A stretch of DNA of 64,000 nucleotides, taken from assembly GCF_032051675.1 (NCBI RefSeq), contig NZ_CP116968.1, positions 372,001-436,000 on the forward strand, read 5' to 3'. Shown piece after piece: positions 35,485 through 44,400 of this stretch. The DNA is from Candidatus Nitrospira neomarina (GTDB lineage: Bacteria; Nitrospirota; Nitrospiria; Nitrospirales; UBA8639). A program made the position numbers and the translations under genes. Positions within the stretch are counted from its first letter, which is position 1. The number at the start of each line of letters is the position of its first letter. The notes beneath the pieces are model-generated. The model had not been told where the DNA came from and made no database searches. It was given only the letters and a program-made list of their open reading frames with translations.

Positions 35485-35500
35485 TGGCACTGTTGTTGCT
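35485..35500 (+). promoter_or_regulatory. Sigma-54 (-24/-12) promoter, copy 1
   Basis: TGGCAC-N5-TTGCT matches the sigma-54 consensus TGGCAC-N5-TTGCW, with exact GG-N10-GC spacing. Transcription should start near 35511, giving a leader of about 205 bases. It lies directly downstream of a sigma-54 activator gene. Confidence 0.8.
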
Positions 35501-35513
35501 CAGGCATTCAATC

Positions 35514-35587
35514 GCCGACGCTGGATAGGGTGTGATGGACCGGCCTCCGGAATGCCCGACCTCCCACAAGGGGCGCCTTGCGTCGGC
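35514..35587 (+). ncRNA. Conserved folded mRNA leader, copy 1
   Basis: A closing stem (GCCGACGC 35514-35521 with GCGTCGGC 35580-35587) encloses a core that is identical for about 36 bases in the second copy, followed by a hairpin (CCTC/GGGG). A CCGG-CCT-CCGG hairpin lies in the core. The element begins about three bases after the predicted transcription start. I do not recognise it as a known riboswitch. It could sense a metal or control transcript stability. Confidence 0.5.
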
Positions 35588-35716
35588 ACAAAAAAAATAC
35601 GGGGCCGGGCCATTCATTGAAGAGACGAACATCTTGAAATGATTGAGGCGAGTGAGTCGATGGAGTGCCAAAAATGAGGGTTTTTTATTCACAACTTAAA
35701 TTTAGGAGGCCGGAAA

Positions 35717-38700
35717 ATGTATCCAGGCAAGAGTAGATTTCTAACCGCGTCGATGTTCTTGGCGTTGATGGGAGGAGCGAGCTTTTGGCTTGGCCCATCT
35801 GTTGTCGGCGCCGAAAATGCCTCTGCTCCACACGTTCATCAAACGGGCATGGCTCATCAGGAATCCTCAGGTTGGGCTGAACAACTGAAAGGACAAACCC
35901 GTGTGGAGGATGCATTGGAAGGGCGGGCAGGTCTTTCTGAAAAAATCGAAGTGCAACATCACCGAATCATGCGGAGACTTGAAGAGCAGGGACAACAGGA
36001 TGCGCAAGTCCAAGCGAACTCCGGAGTATTTAATAATGTCTCGATGATGCATCAGTACATGGGGCAGGATGGATCCAGCTATTTGTTAGCGGTGGATCCT
36101 GATGCGGCTCTGTCCACCGGGTCGGGTGCAAAATGCCCGGCTGGCGTGCCCACCAAACATTACGATATCTCCATGATCGATACGGAGATTACCCTCAATC
36201 GATGGCTGGATTATTATGTCGGTTACATGTATGTGTTAACGGACAACATTGATAAAGTCCGCGCTGAAGAGGCCCAAAACAAAGCCGCCCGGGATAAAGA
36301 TGGGTGGGATCCCGGGGCGGTGACGACGGGATTACAAGGGGATTACATCCAGCCTCTTGCCATCCGGGCCAATCAAGGGGATTGTTTGAAAATCACCCTT
36401 CGGAACCAAATGGAGATTGAAAGTGGAAGTCTCCATGTGAACGGTGGAAGCATGGTGATGTCCACGACGGGGAAAGCGGCATCCACTAGCAATCCCGAGA
36501 CGGTTGTGGAGCCGGGAAATAGTGTGGAGATGGAGTGGTACATTCACCCTCAAACACAAGAAGGAGTGAGAAGATTTCACTCCTATAGCAATGCGCGTGA
36601 ATTGACGGTCATGGGGCTTTTTGGTGCCTTGATCGTTGAACCGGCCGGATCGAAGTACCTGGATCCGTTAGGAACAGGGCCTGCCCCGGAACTGCAATCA
36701 GGATGGCAGGCGATCATCGACAATGGATCCGGTCATGACTTCCGCGAATACATCATTTTCTATCACGAAGTCGGAGACGAAGCATTCCGGCCGGTGAACA
36801 AGAAAGGGGACTTTTTACCTCAACGCGATCCATTGACGGATGCCTATCGTCCGGGCGGTCGTGCGCTCAATTATCGTAGTGAGCCTTTCGGAATCGATGA
36901 AATGCATGTCCAGCACGAATATTTCGGATTCGAAGATGAATCGTTAGCTTACAGCGCTTATACCTTCGGCGATGCGCCGACGACTATTCCCCGGGGGTAC
37001 CTTGGTGATCCCATGAAATACCGAATTGTTCACGGGGGATCCGAAGTGTTTCATTCGCACCATCCGCACAGTGGGTCGATCCGGTGGCAACGAAGCCCTC
37101 GTGCAGACCAACAAGAGCATTGGTATTTGGGAAAAGACGGCCCGGTGAAATATCCCGTCGTCCGCACAAAATCAGACCGTGTGGATGTGGAAGTGATCGG
37201 ACCGTCCGAAGCCTTGGATCTTGAACCCGAATGCGGGTCGGGGGGATGTCAACACTTGGCGGGAGACTTTTTATTCCACTGCCATGTCGCCCACCACTAT
37301 GTGGCGGGAATGTGGGGATACGGTCGGGTATATAACACCCTACAGGTTGGTGATGTCCGGACTGACATTATGGCGGACTTACGTGAATTGCCTGATCGTC
37401 AAGGGCGGGTCAAAGTCGGTGTCAGTTCCGATAAATTAATCGGGACCACCGTCGATTGGTTCGGTAAGCAGTTCAAGATTGTTGATAAGAGCCAGAAATC
37501 AAACTGGAAATCCAATCCAGCCGTTGTGAACATTAAAGACTGGGTGGAAATGTACCTGCCCGCCATGGGCAAACCCGGCCACACGGATGACGAAAAGGGC
37601 CAGGTTATGGCCTATGACGGCACTGTGTGGGATTGGAAATGGGACGGGAATGTGGCGAAAGGGGAGCGGGAAAGTACGACTCCGCATCCGAAATACCCGA
37701 CTGCTGTGAAGTGGGATGACAGTACTCGGCCCGATATTCTTTTTGATCCGACCACGGGTAAAGTTGCCTGGCCGGTCTTGAAGCCTCATTTTGGAAAGCG
37801 TGTGCCATTCTCTGCCAACCATAGCGGGGCTCCCTGGCTGGAGCCGATCCACCAGGATGAAAATGGAGAGCGGACGTCTGAACCCGCTAAGCCGGGTGAG
37901 CAAGGGCGCTGGAGTCTCTGTCCGGAAGGTGCCAATGTTCCGAGATTGAATAATATTCACTTCATTCGGCTTCCCATAGAACTGACGCCGAAACAGGGGA
38001 ACCAGGAATCGATTGTCGACCAAGACGGTCTGATCTATGTGCTTCACGAAGAAGAGCGTTTGACGAGGGCCGACAACAATCTGAAATACCCGGCGGTTCT
38101 TCGTGCCAACGTCTATGATTGCGTCGATACCATTCTGACAAGCGAATGGGATGACGATGATTACACCAATTTTCAGTCGTCGAAGATCAATATTCATCCT
38201 CATTTCTTCCAGTTCGATACCGGAGCCTCTGACGGTGTGATCTCGGGGATGGAATGGGAAATGTCCGTTAGGCCGTTTACCATGTTCTCGAAGCCGAAGA
38301 AGGCCGGTTTGCCGGTTCCGATGAATAGCAAGTTGACCAAGGCCGTCAAGGCAGGGGCCAAATCCATCACCATCAAGATGGCCGAAGGGGCCAGCAAATA
38401 TCATGTCAATACCGAGTTGTTGGTGGGTGCGGATTGTTTGCAAGCCGACAACGACCCGACGACGTCGTTGAAGCGTGATCGGAGTTGTTCGGAAATCGCC
38501 CGGATCAAGGAGATTAAGGGCGAGACGATCACGTTTGTGAAACCACTTAAGCATGATCATCCGACCGGAGATATCGTAACGCCGGAATTTGTCCGGTACC
38601 GGTATTGGGTGGATTCGGATACCGGAACGGTGTTCTGGCATGATCATGCGTTCGGGGCAACCACCTGGCCGCACGGCGGGTTCGGTGCCACGATTGTGGA

Positions 38701-40648
38701 GCCGTTTGGATCCACCTATCATGACCCGAAGAACGGGAAGTTGGTGTATAGCGGTCCAATCGCGGACATTCATACCAACGAACCGGTGGGCTTCGGGGTG
38801 AGCGGAAGTTTCCGTGAGTTGATGGTGTCCATCCACGATACCGTGCCTCATACGGTCAACGTCATTCAGGCGGGGAATCCTCCAGGGCAGCCCATCGAGG
38901 TGGCGTTGGAAGCCGGGAAAACGGTGTCGTTCCAAATGCCTGAAAAAATCCAAAATGCTCCCAACCCCTTCTTGAACGGGGGAACGCATACCACCGGGAG
39001 CGGATTTAACTTCCGGGCTGAGCCGTTTGCGTTGAGATTGAACAATAATCCCGATACCTCGAAATTGTTCAGCAGCGCGATTCATGGCGATCCGGATACG
39101 CCGTTGCTTCAAAGTTATGTCGGAGACACCATTGTGTTCCGGTTGTTGCATCAGTTGATGAATGAGTCGCATGTCTGGACGCTGTCGGGCCATACCTTCC
39201 TGACGGAACGGTATGCGGGCGACGCCAATCGGAAGTACTCCATCCATGTGGGGATCGCCGAGCGGTATGACCTCGTGACCAAGGCAGGCGGTTTCCAAGG
39301 TATGCCCGGTGATTACATTCACTTCAACGGACGGAGTTCGCACTTCGCCGAAGGTGGATGGGGAATCATTCGGGTGTTGGACAAGAAAGTGCCTGATCTG
39401 CAGGTGCTCCCGATGGGAACGAATCCGCTCGGAATTCCTCCGGTGCCGAGTTCGTTGTGTCCAGCAGATGCGCCGGTGAAATCTTTCAACGTCGTATCTT
39501 TGGATCGCCCGTTGAAGTTGCATCCCAATGCCCCGGACACCATCGAAGTGGACTTTGAGCGAAAGATTGAAATGACCGTACCGGACGGAAAGATTTTTGC
39601 ACTCGAAGAGGAAGCCACCAAGGTGGCGGGCAACGTGATGCCGAATCCACTGACCTTACGTGTGAATCTCGGCGATTGCATCAAGGTGAATCTGAAGAAC
39701 AAGATGGCCAAGAGCCGGGCGTCCTTCTTCGCCCCTGGTCTGGCATTCGATCCAAGGGATTCTCATGGACTCAACGTGGGGAATAATCCTGGGGATCAGA
39801 CGGTGGCGCCAGGTGAAAGCCGGACATACACCTTCTATGCCCATCCCGACAACAAAGAAACCACGTCGTTGGTGTGGGATGGCGGGAATATTATTCTCAA
39901 TCCGCGAAACGGATTGTACGGCGCCGTGATCGTCGGCCCTAAGGGCTCGCAATATCGGGATCCTGTGACAGGCGAAGATCTCTCACAAAAGAACGCCTGG
40001 CGGGCGGACGTGATTATCGATCATACGTTGGTCGAGAACGCCGGTAAGCAGAACTATCGGGATGTCGCCTTGTTTTTCCAGGATGAGGACAACATTATCG
40101 GTACCTCATTCATGCCCTACGTGCAGAACGTGGCCGGATTATCTTCCGTGAATTATCGTGCAGAACCGGATAAATTCCGGGAGGAGCAGGGCTGTACGTT
40201 GGATAAGATGTTCCAACCCTGTGCGGTCGACAAGCCCGTTGATCCCGTCACGCCTTTAATCGAGGCGCATGCCGGTGATGTGGTCCGGATACACGTAATC
40301 GGGGCGAACAGCGAGCAAAACGGCATGTTCCAGGTCGAAGGCCACGAATGGCCAATCGAACCCTACATGCCGGGTGCCGATATGATCAGCGTGGTGGAAT
40401 TCGGTGGATCTGAGACTCTGGATGTGTTCCTCCGCCAGGGGGCGGGCGGACCTGCAAACATTCCCGGGGATTATATTTGGGCCAATGCCCGTCTGAACTA
40501 TCAGCAGGCTGGTCAGTGGGGATATTTGCGAGTCCTGCCGACAGGTGATCAGAGAATTCTTCCGTTGGGAGCCACGATGTCGAACGCCAAGCGGGTAGAA
40601 TCTCAACCTGAGCCAAAAGTTCTGCCAACCGCGATGGTAAGGCCCTAA
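35717..40648 (+). CDS. Giant exported multicopper oxidase (McoA/MnxG-size), copy 1
   Basis: A 1643-residue protein with a signal peptide (cut near VVGAEN) and many cupredoxin domains. Copper motifs include HSHHPH (446-451), HCHVAHHYVAGM (521-532, with the type 1 Cys522, His527 and Met532), HPHFF (827-831) and WHDHAFG (H975, H977). Such length is unlike laccases (about 500 residues) but like the Mn(II)-oxidising McoA and MnxG of Pseudomonas. The N-terminal part also repeats YDISMIDTEITLNRW-type blocks in later domains. It should act in the periplasm or outside the cell; Mn(II), Fe(II) or Cu(I) could be the substrate. AGGAGG precedes the ATG. The tandem copy lies 837 bases downstream. Confidence 0.85.
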   Translation: MYPGKSRFLTASMFLALMGGASFWLGPSVVGAENASAPHVHQTGMAHQESSGWAEQLKGQTRVEDALEGRAGLSEKIEVQHHRIMRRLEEQGQQDAQVQANSGVFNNVSMMHQYMGQDGSSYLLAVDPDAALSTGSGAKCPAGVPTKHYDISMIDTEITLNRWLDYYVGYMYVLTDNIDKVRAEEAQNKAARDKDGWDPGAVTTGLQGDYIQPLAIRANQGDCLKITLRNQMEIESGSLHVNGGSMVMSTTGKAASTSNPETVVEPGNSVEMEWYIHPQTQEGVRRFHSYSNARELTVMGLFGALIVEPAGSKYLDPLGTGPAPELQSGWQAIIDNGSGHDFREYIIFYHEVGDEAFRPVNKKGDFLPQRDPLTDAYRPGGRALNYRSEPFGIDEMHVQHEYFGFEDESLAYSAYTFGDAPTTIPRGYLGDPMKYRIVHGGSEVFHSHHPHSGSIRWQRSPRADQQEHWYLGKDGPVKYPVVRTKSDRVDVEVIGPSEALDLEPECGSGGCQHLAGDFLFHCHVAHHYVAGMWGYGRVYNTLQVGDVRTDIMADLRELPDRQGRVKVGVSSDKLIGTTVDWFGKQFKIVDKSQKSNWKSNPAVVNIKDWVEMYLPAMGKPGHTDDEKGQVMAYDGTVWDWKWDGNVAKGERESTTPHPKYPTAVKWDDSTRPDILFDPTTGKVAWPVLKPHFGKRVPFSANHSGAPWLEPIHQDENGERTSEPAKPGEQGRWSLCPEGANVPRLNNIHFIRLPIELTPKQGNQESIVDQDGLIYVLHEEERLTRADNNLKYPAVLRANVYDCVDTILTSEWDDDDYTNFQSSKINIHPHFFQFDTGASDGVISGMEWEMSVRPFTMFSKPKKAGLPVPMNSKLTKAVKAGAKSITIKMAEGASKYHVNTELLVGADCLQADNDPTTSLKRDRSCSEIARIKEIKGETITFVKPLKHDHPTGDIVTPEFVRYRYWVDSDTGTVFWHDHAFGATTWPHGGFGATIVEPFGSTYHDPKNGKLVYSGPIADIHTNEPVGFGVSGSFRELMVSIHDTVPHTVNVIQAGNPPGQPIEVALEAGKTVSFQMPEKIQNAPNPFLNGGTHTTGSGFNFRAEPFALRLNNNPDTSKLFSSAIHGDPDTPLLQSYVGDTIVFRLLHQLMNESHVWTLSGHTFLTERYAGDANRKYSIHVGIAERYDLVTKAGGFQGMPGDYIHFNGRSSHFAEGGWGIIRVLDKKVPDLQVLPMGTNPLGIPPVPSSLCPADAPVKSFNVVSLDRPLKLHPNAPDTIEVDFERKIEMTVPDGKIFALEEEATKVAGNVMPNPLTLRVNLGDCIKVNLKNKMAKSRASFFAPGLAFDPRDSHGLNVGNNPGDQTVAPGESRTYTFYAHPDNKETTSLVWDGGNIILNPRNGLYGAVIVGPKGSQYRDPVTGEDLSQKNAWRADVIIDHTLVENAGKQNYRDVALFFQDEDNIIGTSFMPYVQNVAGLSSVNYRAEPDKFREEQGCTLDKMFQPCAVDKPVDPVTPLIEAHAGDVVRIHVIGANSEQNGMFQVEGHEWPIEPYMPGADMISVVEFGGSETLDVFLRQGAGGPANIPGDYIWANARLNYQQAGQWGYLRVLPTGDQRILPLGATMSNAKRVESQPEPKVLPTAMVRP

Positions 40649-40680
40649 TCATCGTTAAGGGAAGAACGGTCGAATTTGTC

Positions 40681-40710
40681 GGGAGAGCTGCACAAATGGT
40701 GCGGCTCCCC
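40681..40710 (+). terminator. Imperfect stem-loop after the first oxidase
   Basis: GGGAGAGCTGCAC and GTGCGGCTCCC pair with two mismatches around a short AAAT-containing loop. No T-run follows, so it may be a processing or attenuating structure rather than a strong terminator. Confidence 0.4.
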
Positions 40711-40976
40711 CGGCTCATTTGAGAAAGAGGACATGTCTGAGTGCATCAAAAAGAGCCAGGGTTGGATTGAGAATTCGGGGTATTTCTTTTCGATGGACAC
40801 GTCCTCCTTTTGCAGTGCATAAGGATTGAAATCCATTCAGGAAAATTTGAGTGAGATCCTCAATGATTCACCCACGCATCTTGGAGGATAGGGAAGGAAG
40901 GATTGTCGTGGAGATGAAGAAATCCCAAGAAGTATCGAGCAAGAGTCGATAGTTCAGATCATTCCTGGCCGCTCAT

Positions 40977-41036
40977 GCCTTGAGTCCCGGTTGCTCCTGC
41001 CGCTACCACAAATTGCCGGGTTATCATATTTCCTAA
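40977..41036 (+). pseudogene. Remnant of the activator's Fis helix-turn-helix
   Basis: Nineteen codons and the stop, in frame, read ALSPGCSCRYHKLPGYHIS. The end of the intact activator reads ALNISRSSLYNKLRDYHIS. The match extends at DNA level through the stop and into the following spacer. It marks the left part of a duplicated unit. Confidence 0.85.
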
Positions 41037-41082
41037 TCTGCCCAATTTAATGCCCCAAAAATCCCCATTCCAAGCGTTCAAT

Positions 41083-41100
41083 TGTCCAATTTTATGGACA
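41083..41100. promoter_or_regulatory. Likely activator binding site (UAS), copy 2
   Basis: A perfect inverted repeat TGTCCA-N6-TGGACA lies about 180 bases before the second sigma-54 promoter, at the same relative place as copy 1. A dimeric Fis-type activator would suit such a site. Confidence 0.55.
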
Positions 41101-41262
41101 CACAACTGCTTGATTTTTAGTTGAAATTACAAAGGTTCGGAAATGTTGGTCCAAGGTGTTGGACATTCTGCCCCGTTGTGCATTTTTCCATTCCTTCCTG
41201 ACAGTCTCCTGAAGTCCCCCCCAATAAAGCTTTTGCGGTTAGGAGCATGGATGAGTGTTCAT

Positions 41263-41278
41263 TGGCATCGATGTTGCG
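41263..41278 (+). promoter_or_regulatory. Sigma-54 (-24/-12) promoter, copy 2
   Basis: TGGCAT-N5-TTGCG keeps exact GG-N10-GC spacing. Start of transcription is expected near 41289, one or two bases before the closing stem of the leader element. Confidence 0.75.
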
Positions 41279-41289
41279 GAACAGGTTGA

Positions 41290-41365
41290 TGCCGACGCTG
41301 GTTTGGGTGTGATGGACCGGCCTCCGGAATGCCCGACCTCTCCAAGAGGATTTCTGGCGTCGGCA
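41290..41365 (+). ncRNA. Conserved folded mRNA leader, copy 2
   Basis: The closing stem is nine bases (TGCCGACGC with GCGTCGGCA). The core is identical to copy 1 for about 36 bases, and the second hairpin is CCTCT/AGAGG where copy 1 has CCTC/GGGG, so pairing is kept although the bases differ. This supports a selected RNA fold. Confidence 0.5.
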
Positions 41366-41485
41366 CTTAACAATCAAGTATCCGGCCGGGCTGTTTTTCG
41401 AGAACTTGAGATGCTGGAAACAAGTTGTCTGGTTGAGAGTAAAACATTTGATCTTTATTCACCCCATATGTAAGGAGGCCGGAGC

Positions 41486-44400
41486 ATGTATCACGGCAAG
41501 AGTAGATTTTTAACTGCGTCTATATTGTTGGCGCTGATGGGGGGGGTAGCCTTCTGGGTTACCCCAGCCTTTGTCAGTGCTGAAAATGCATCTCCCCCCC
41601 ACGCCCATCAGACGGGGATGCCGGCGCAATCTCCTGGTTGGGCCGAACAGCTCAAGGGCCAGACGATTGTGGAAGATGCCATAGAAGGGCGGGCCGAACG
41701 GGCGGCCCTGGTCGAGCAGCAGCATCACCGCATGATGGAGCAAATGCAGAAGGATATGGAGCATAAAGGTGCCGATACGGGTGCCTTTGATTCCATGTCG
41801 ATGATTCACCAATATGGAGCGGGGCCGGCGAATGGCCTCCTGGCAAGTACTCCAGGTGTGGAGCCGGTGTCCATGAAAGGAGGGTTATGTCCCAAGACAG
41901 CGCCCGTCCGAAGTTACGATGTGTCAGCCATTGATGTGGAAATCAGCCTGAATCAATGGCTGGATTATTATCCCGGGTACATGTATGCCTTGACTGAAAA
42001 TATTGACAAGATTCGTGAGGAGGAAGCCAAAAATGCCGAGGCTCGTGAGAAGGAAGGGCATGCCGATCCGGGGGCTGTGAAAAACGGCATTCAGGATCAG
42101 TGGATACAACCATTGGTGATTCGCGGCAATCAAGGAGATTGCGTCAAGGTTACGTTGCGTAACCAATTGGAATTCGGCGAAGAAGTCAGTTTCCATATCA
42201 ATGGGTCTGACATGGTGATGAGCAAGACCGGCCAGCCGGCGACGACGACCAATCCAGACACGGTAGCGGCTGAAGGCCAGACCATTGAGATGGAATGGTA
42301 CATCCATCCCGACACGCAGGAAGGTGGGAAACAATTTCATACCTACAGCAATGACCGGGAACTGACGGTTATGGGACTCTTCGGCGTCTTCGTTGTGGAG
42401 CCCCGCGGATCGAATTATTACGAGCCCTTGGGTACGGGGCCGGCCACGGAAGCCACGAGTGGCTGGCAGGTGATGATTGATAATGGGGATGGTCCAGACT
42501 TTCGGGAATTTGTCTTGATTTATCATGAAGTCGGGGATGAAGCGTTTCGTCCCGTAAATAAGCATGGAGACTTTCTCCCTCAACGGGATCCACTCACCGA
42601 TGCCTATCGTCCGGGTGCCCGGGCTCTCAATTATCGGAGTGAGCCGTTCGGTATCAACAATATGCACGTGCAACATGAATATTTTGGATTTGAGGATGAG
42701 TCAATGGCGTATAGTTCCTATACCTTTGGTGATGCCGCCCCAACGATTCCCCGAAGTTATTTAGGTGACCCGGCTAAATTCCGTATTGTCCATGGTGGAT
42801 CGGAAGTTTTCCATTCGCATCATCCTCACGGCGGGTCGATTCGGTGGCAACGAAGTCCACGTGCGACGCAGATGCCGGTCTGGAGTACGGGGCAAAACGG
42901 CCCTGTGAAATATCCGGTGATTCGGACGAAGTCGGACCGGGTCGATGTGGAAGTGATTGGGCCATCTGAGGCGTTAGATCTGGAGACCGAATGCGGCTCG
43001 GGGCTTTGCCAATGGTTGGCGGGAGATTTTCTCTTTCACTGTCATGTGGCGCATCACTATGTGGCCGGTATGTGGGGCTACTGGCGTGTGTATAACAGCC
43101 TGCAAGAGCCAGGTGTGCAAAATGACGTCATGGCGCCTTTGCGGGAATTACCGGACCGGTTAGGCCGAATTCACAAGCCTGTGACTTCCGATCAACTAGT
43201 GGGCAAGACCGTCAATTGGTTTGGCAAGCAATTCAAAATTGTGGGTAAAGGCAAAAGTGATTGGAAAGCCGAGCCCGCCGTCGTCAATATCAAAGACTGG
43301 GTGGAAATGCAGCTCAGCAATCAAGGCAAGCCTGGCCATAAAGATGACGAGGCCGGTCAAATGAAGGCCTATGATGCGACCGTCATGGATTGGGTCTGGG
43401 ATGGTTCGAAGGCCATGAGCGAGAAAGAACCGACGCTTGGGGAAAATCCCAAATATCGGCCCGAGTGGCAGGGATATACAGCCGGTGAACGGCGTGCCAT
43501 TTGGTTTGAACCGTCAACCGGAAAAGTGGCGTGGCCGTGGCTCACGCCACATTTCGGAAAACGGGTACCGTTTTCCAATGATCATAATCCGGCTCCATGG
43601 TTGGAAATGATCCGGTTGAATCCGGATGGAACACGGTCGGTCGAACCGGCCAAGGCCGGCGAAAATGGCTCATGGAGTCTGTGTCCGGATCGAGCCGGAT
43701 CACAGGATTACAAGGTGCATTTTATTAAGTTGCCGATAGAATTGTCGGCTGCCGAAGGAAAAGAGCCGGCGATTGTCGACCCCAATGGGCTTCTCTATGT
43801 TGTGCATGAAGAAGAGGAAGAGGTGCGAGCCAACAACGACAAAAAATTCCCGTTAGTGGTTCGGGCGAATGTCTATGATTGCATCGATTGGACGCTGACC
43901 AGTGAATGGTTGGATGACGATATCACGAATTTCCAGTCGTCCAAGATCAACACCCATTTCCATTTCTTCCAGTTCGATAATCAGGCATCCGATGGGGTGA
44001 TTTCAGGATTTTCGTATGAACAGTCTATGCGACCGTTTACCCAATTCGAGAAAAAGTCGGATAAAGGGTTACCGGTGCCGATGAATGCGAAGGTGACGAA
44101 GGCCGCCAAGAAAGGTGACAAAACCTTGGAGGTTTCGAATGCCAAACAATATCACGTGGGCATTCCCATATTGATTGGGGCGGATAATGTCAAAGGCCAG
44201 GAGGTGCGACGGATTGTCAAAATTAATGGTAATACGTTGACCTTTGCCCAGCCCTTGAAGAATGCGCATCCCGTCAAGGACATTGTCACCGTGGAATATG
44301 TGCGGCAGCGGTTCTGGGTGGATGCGGATGTCGGGAGTGTGTTCTGGCATGACCATGCCTTTGGTGGTACGACGTGGCCACATGGGGCGGTCGGAACCAT

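Larger units (their letters stand above)
35257..35716 (+). promoter_or_regulatory. Control region of the first multicopper oxidase
   Basis: A 460-base region between the activator gene and the first oxidase. In order it contains an inverted-repeat activator site (35305), a sigma-54 promoter (35485), a conserved folded leader (35514-35587), about 110 further untranslated bases and AGGAGG before the ATG. The same order and much of the sequence recur before the second oxidase at 41037-41485. Confidence 0.7.
40649..41485 (+). promoter_or_regulatory. Spacer and control region of the second oxidase
   Basis: This 837-base spacer holds a stem-loop after the first oxidase, a stretch without recognisable content (about 40711-40976), the 19-codon remnant of the activator gene, and then a second copy of the oxidase control region with activator site, sigma-54 promoter and leader. 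No intact gene is present. Confidence 0.7.

Noticed and set aside
37499-39523. Open frame of 674 codons antisense to the first oxidase
   Set aside because: It lies wholly inside the oxidase gene, is rich in Arg, His, Gly and Pro, and shows no domain, signal peptide or ribosome site. The oxidase frame has clear copper motifs and a paralogue. The frame is a by-product of codon bias.
41924-42676. Open frame of 250 codons antisense to the second oxidase
   Set aside because: Same reasoning: antisense shadow of a well supported gene, with no family resemblance.
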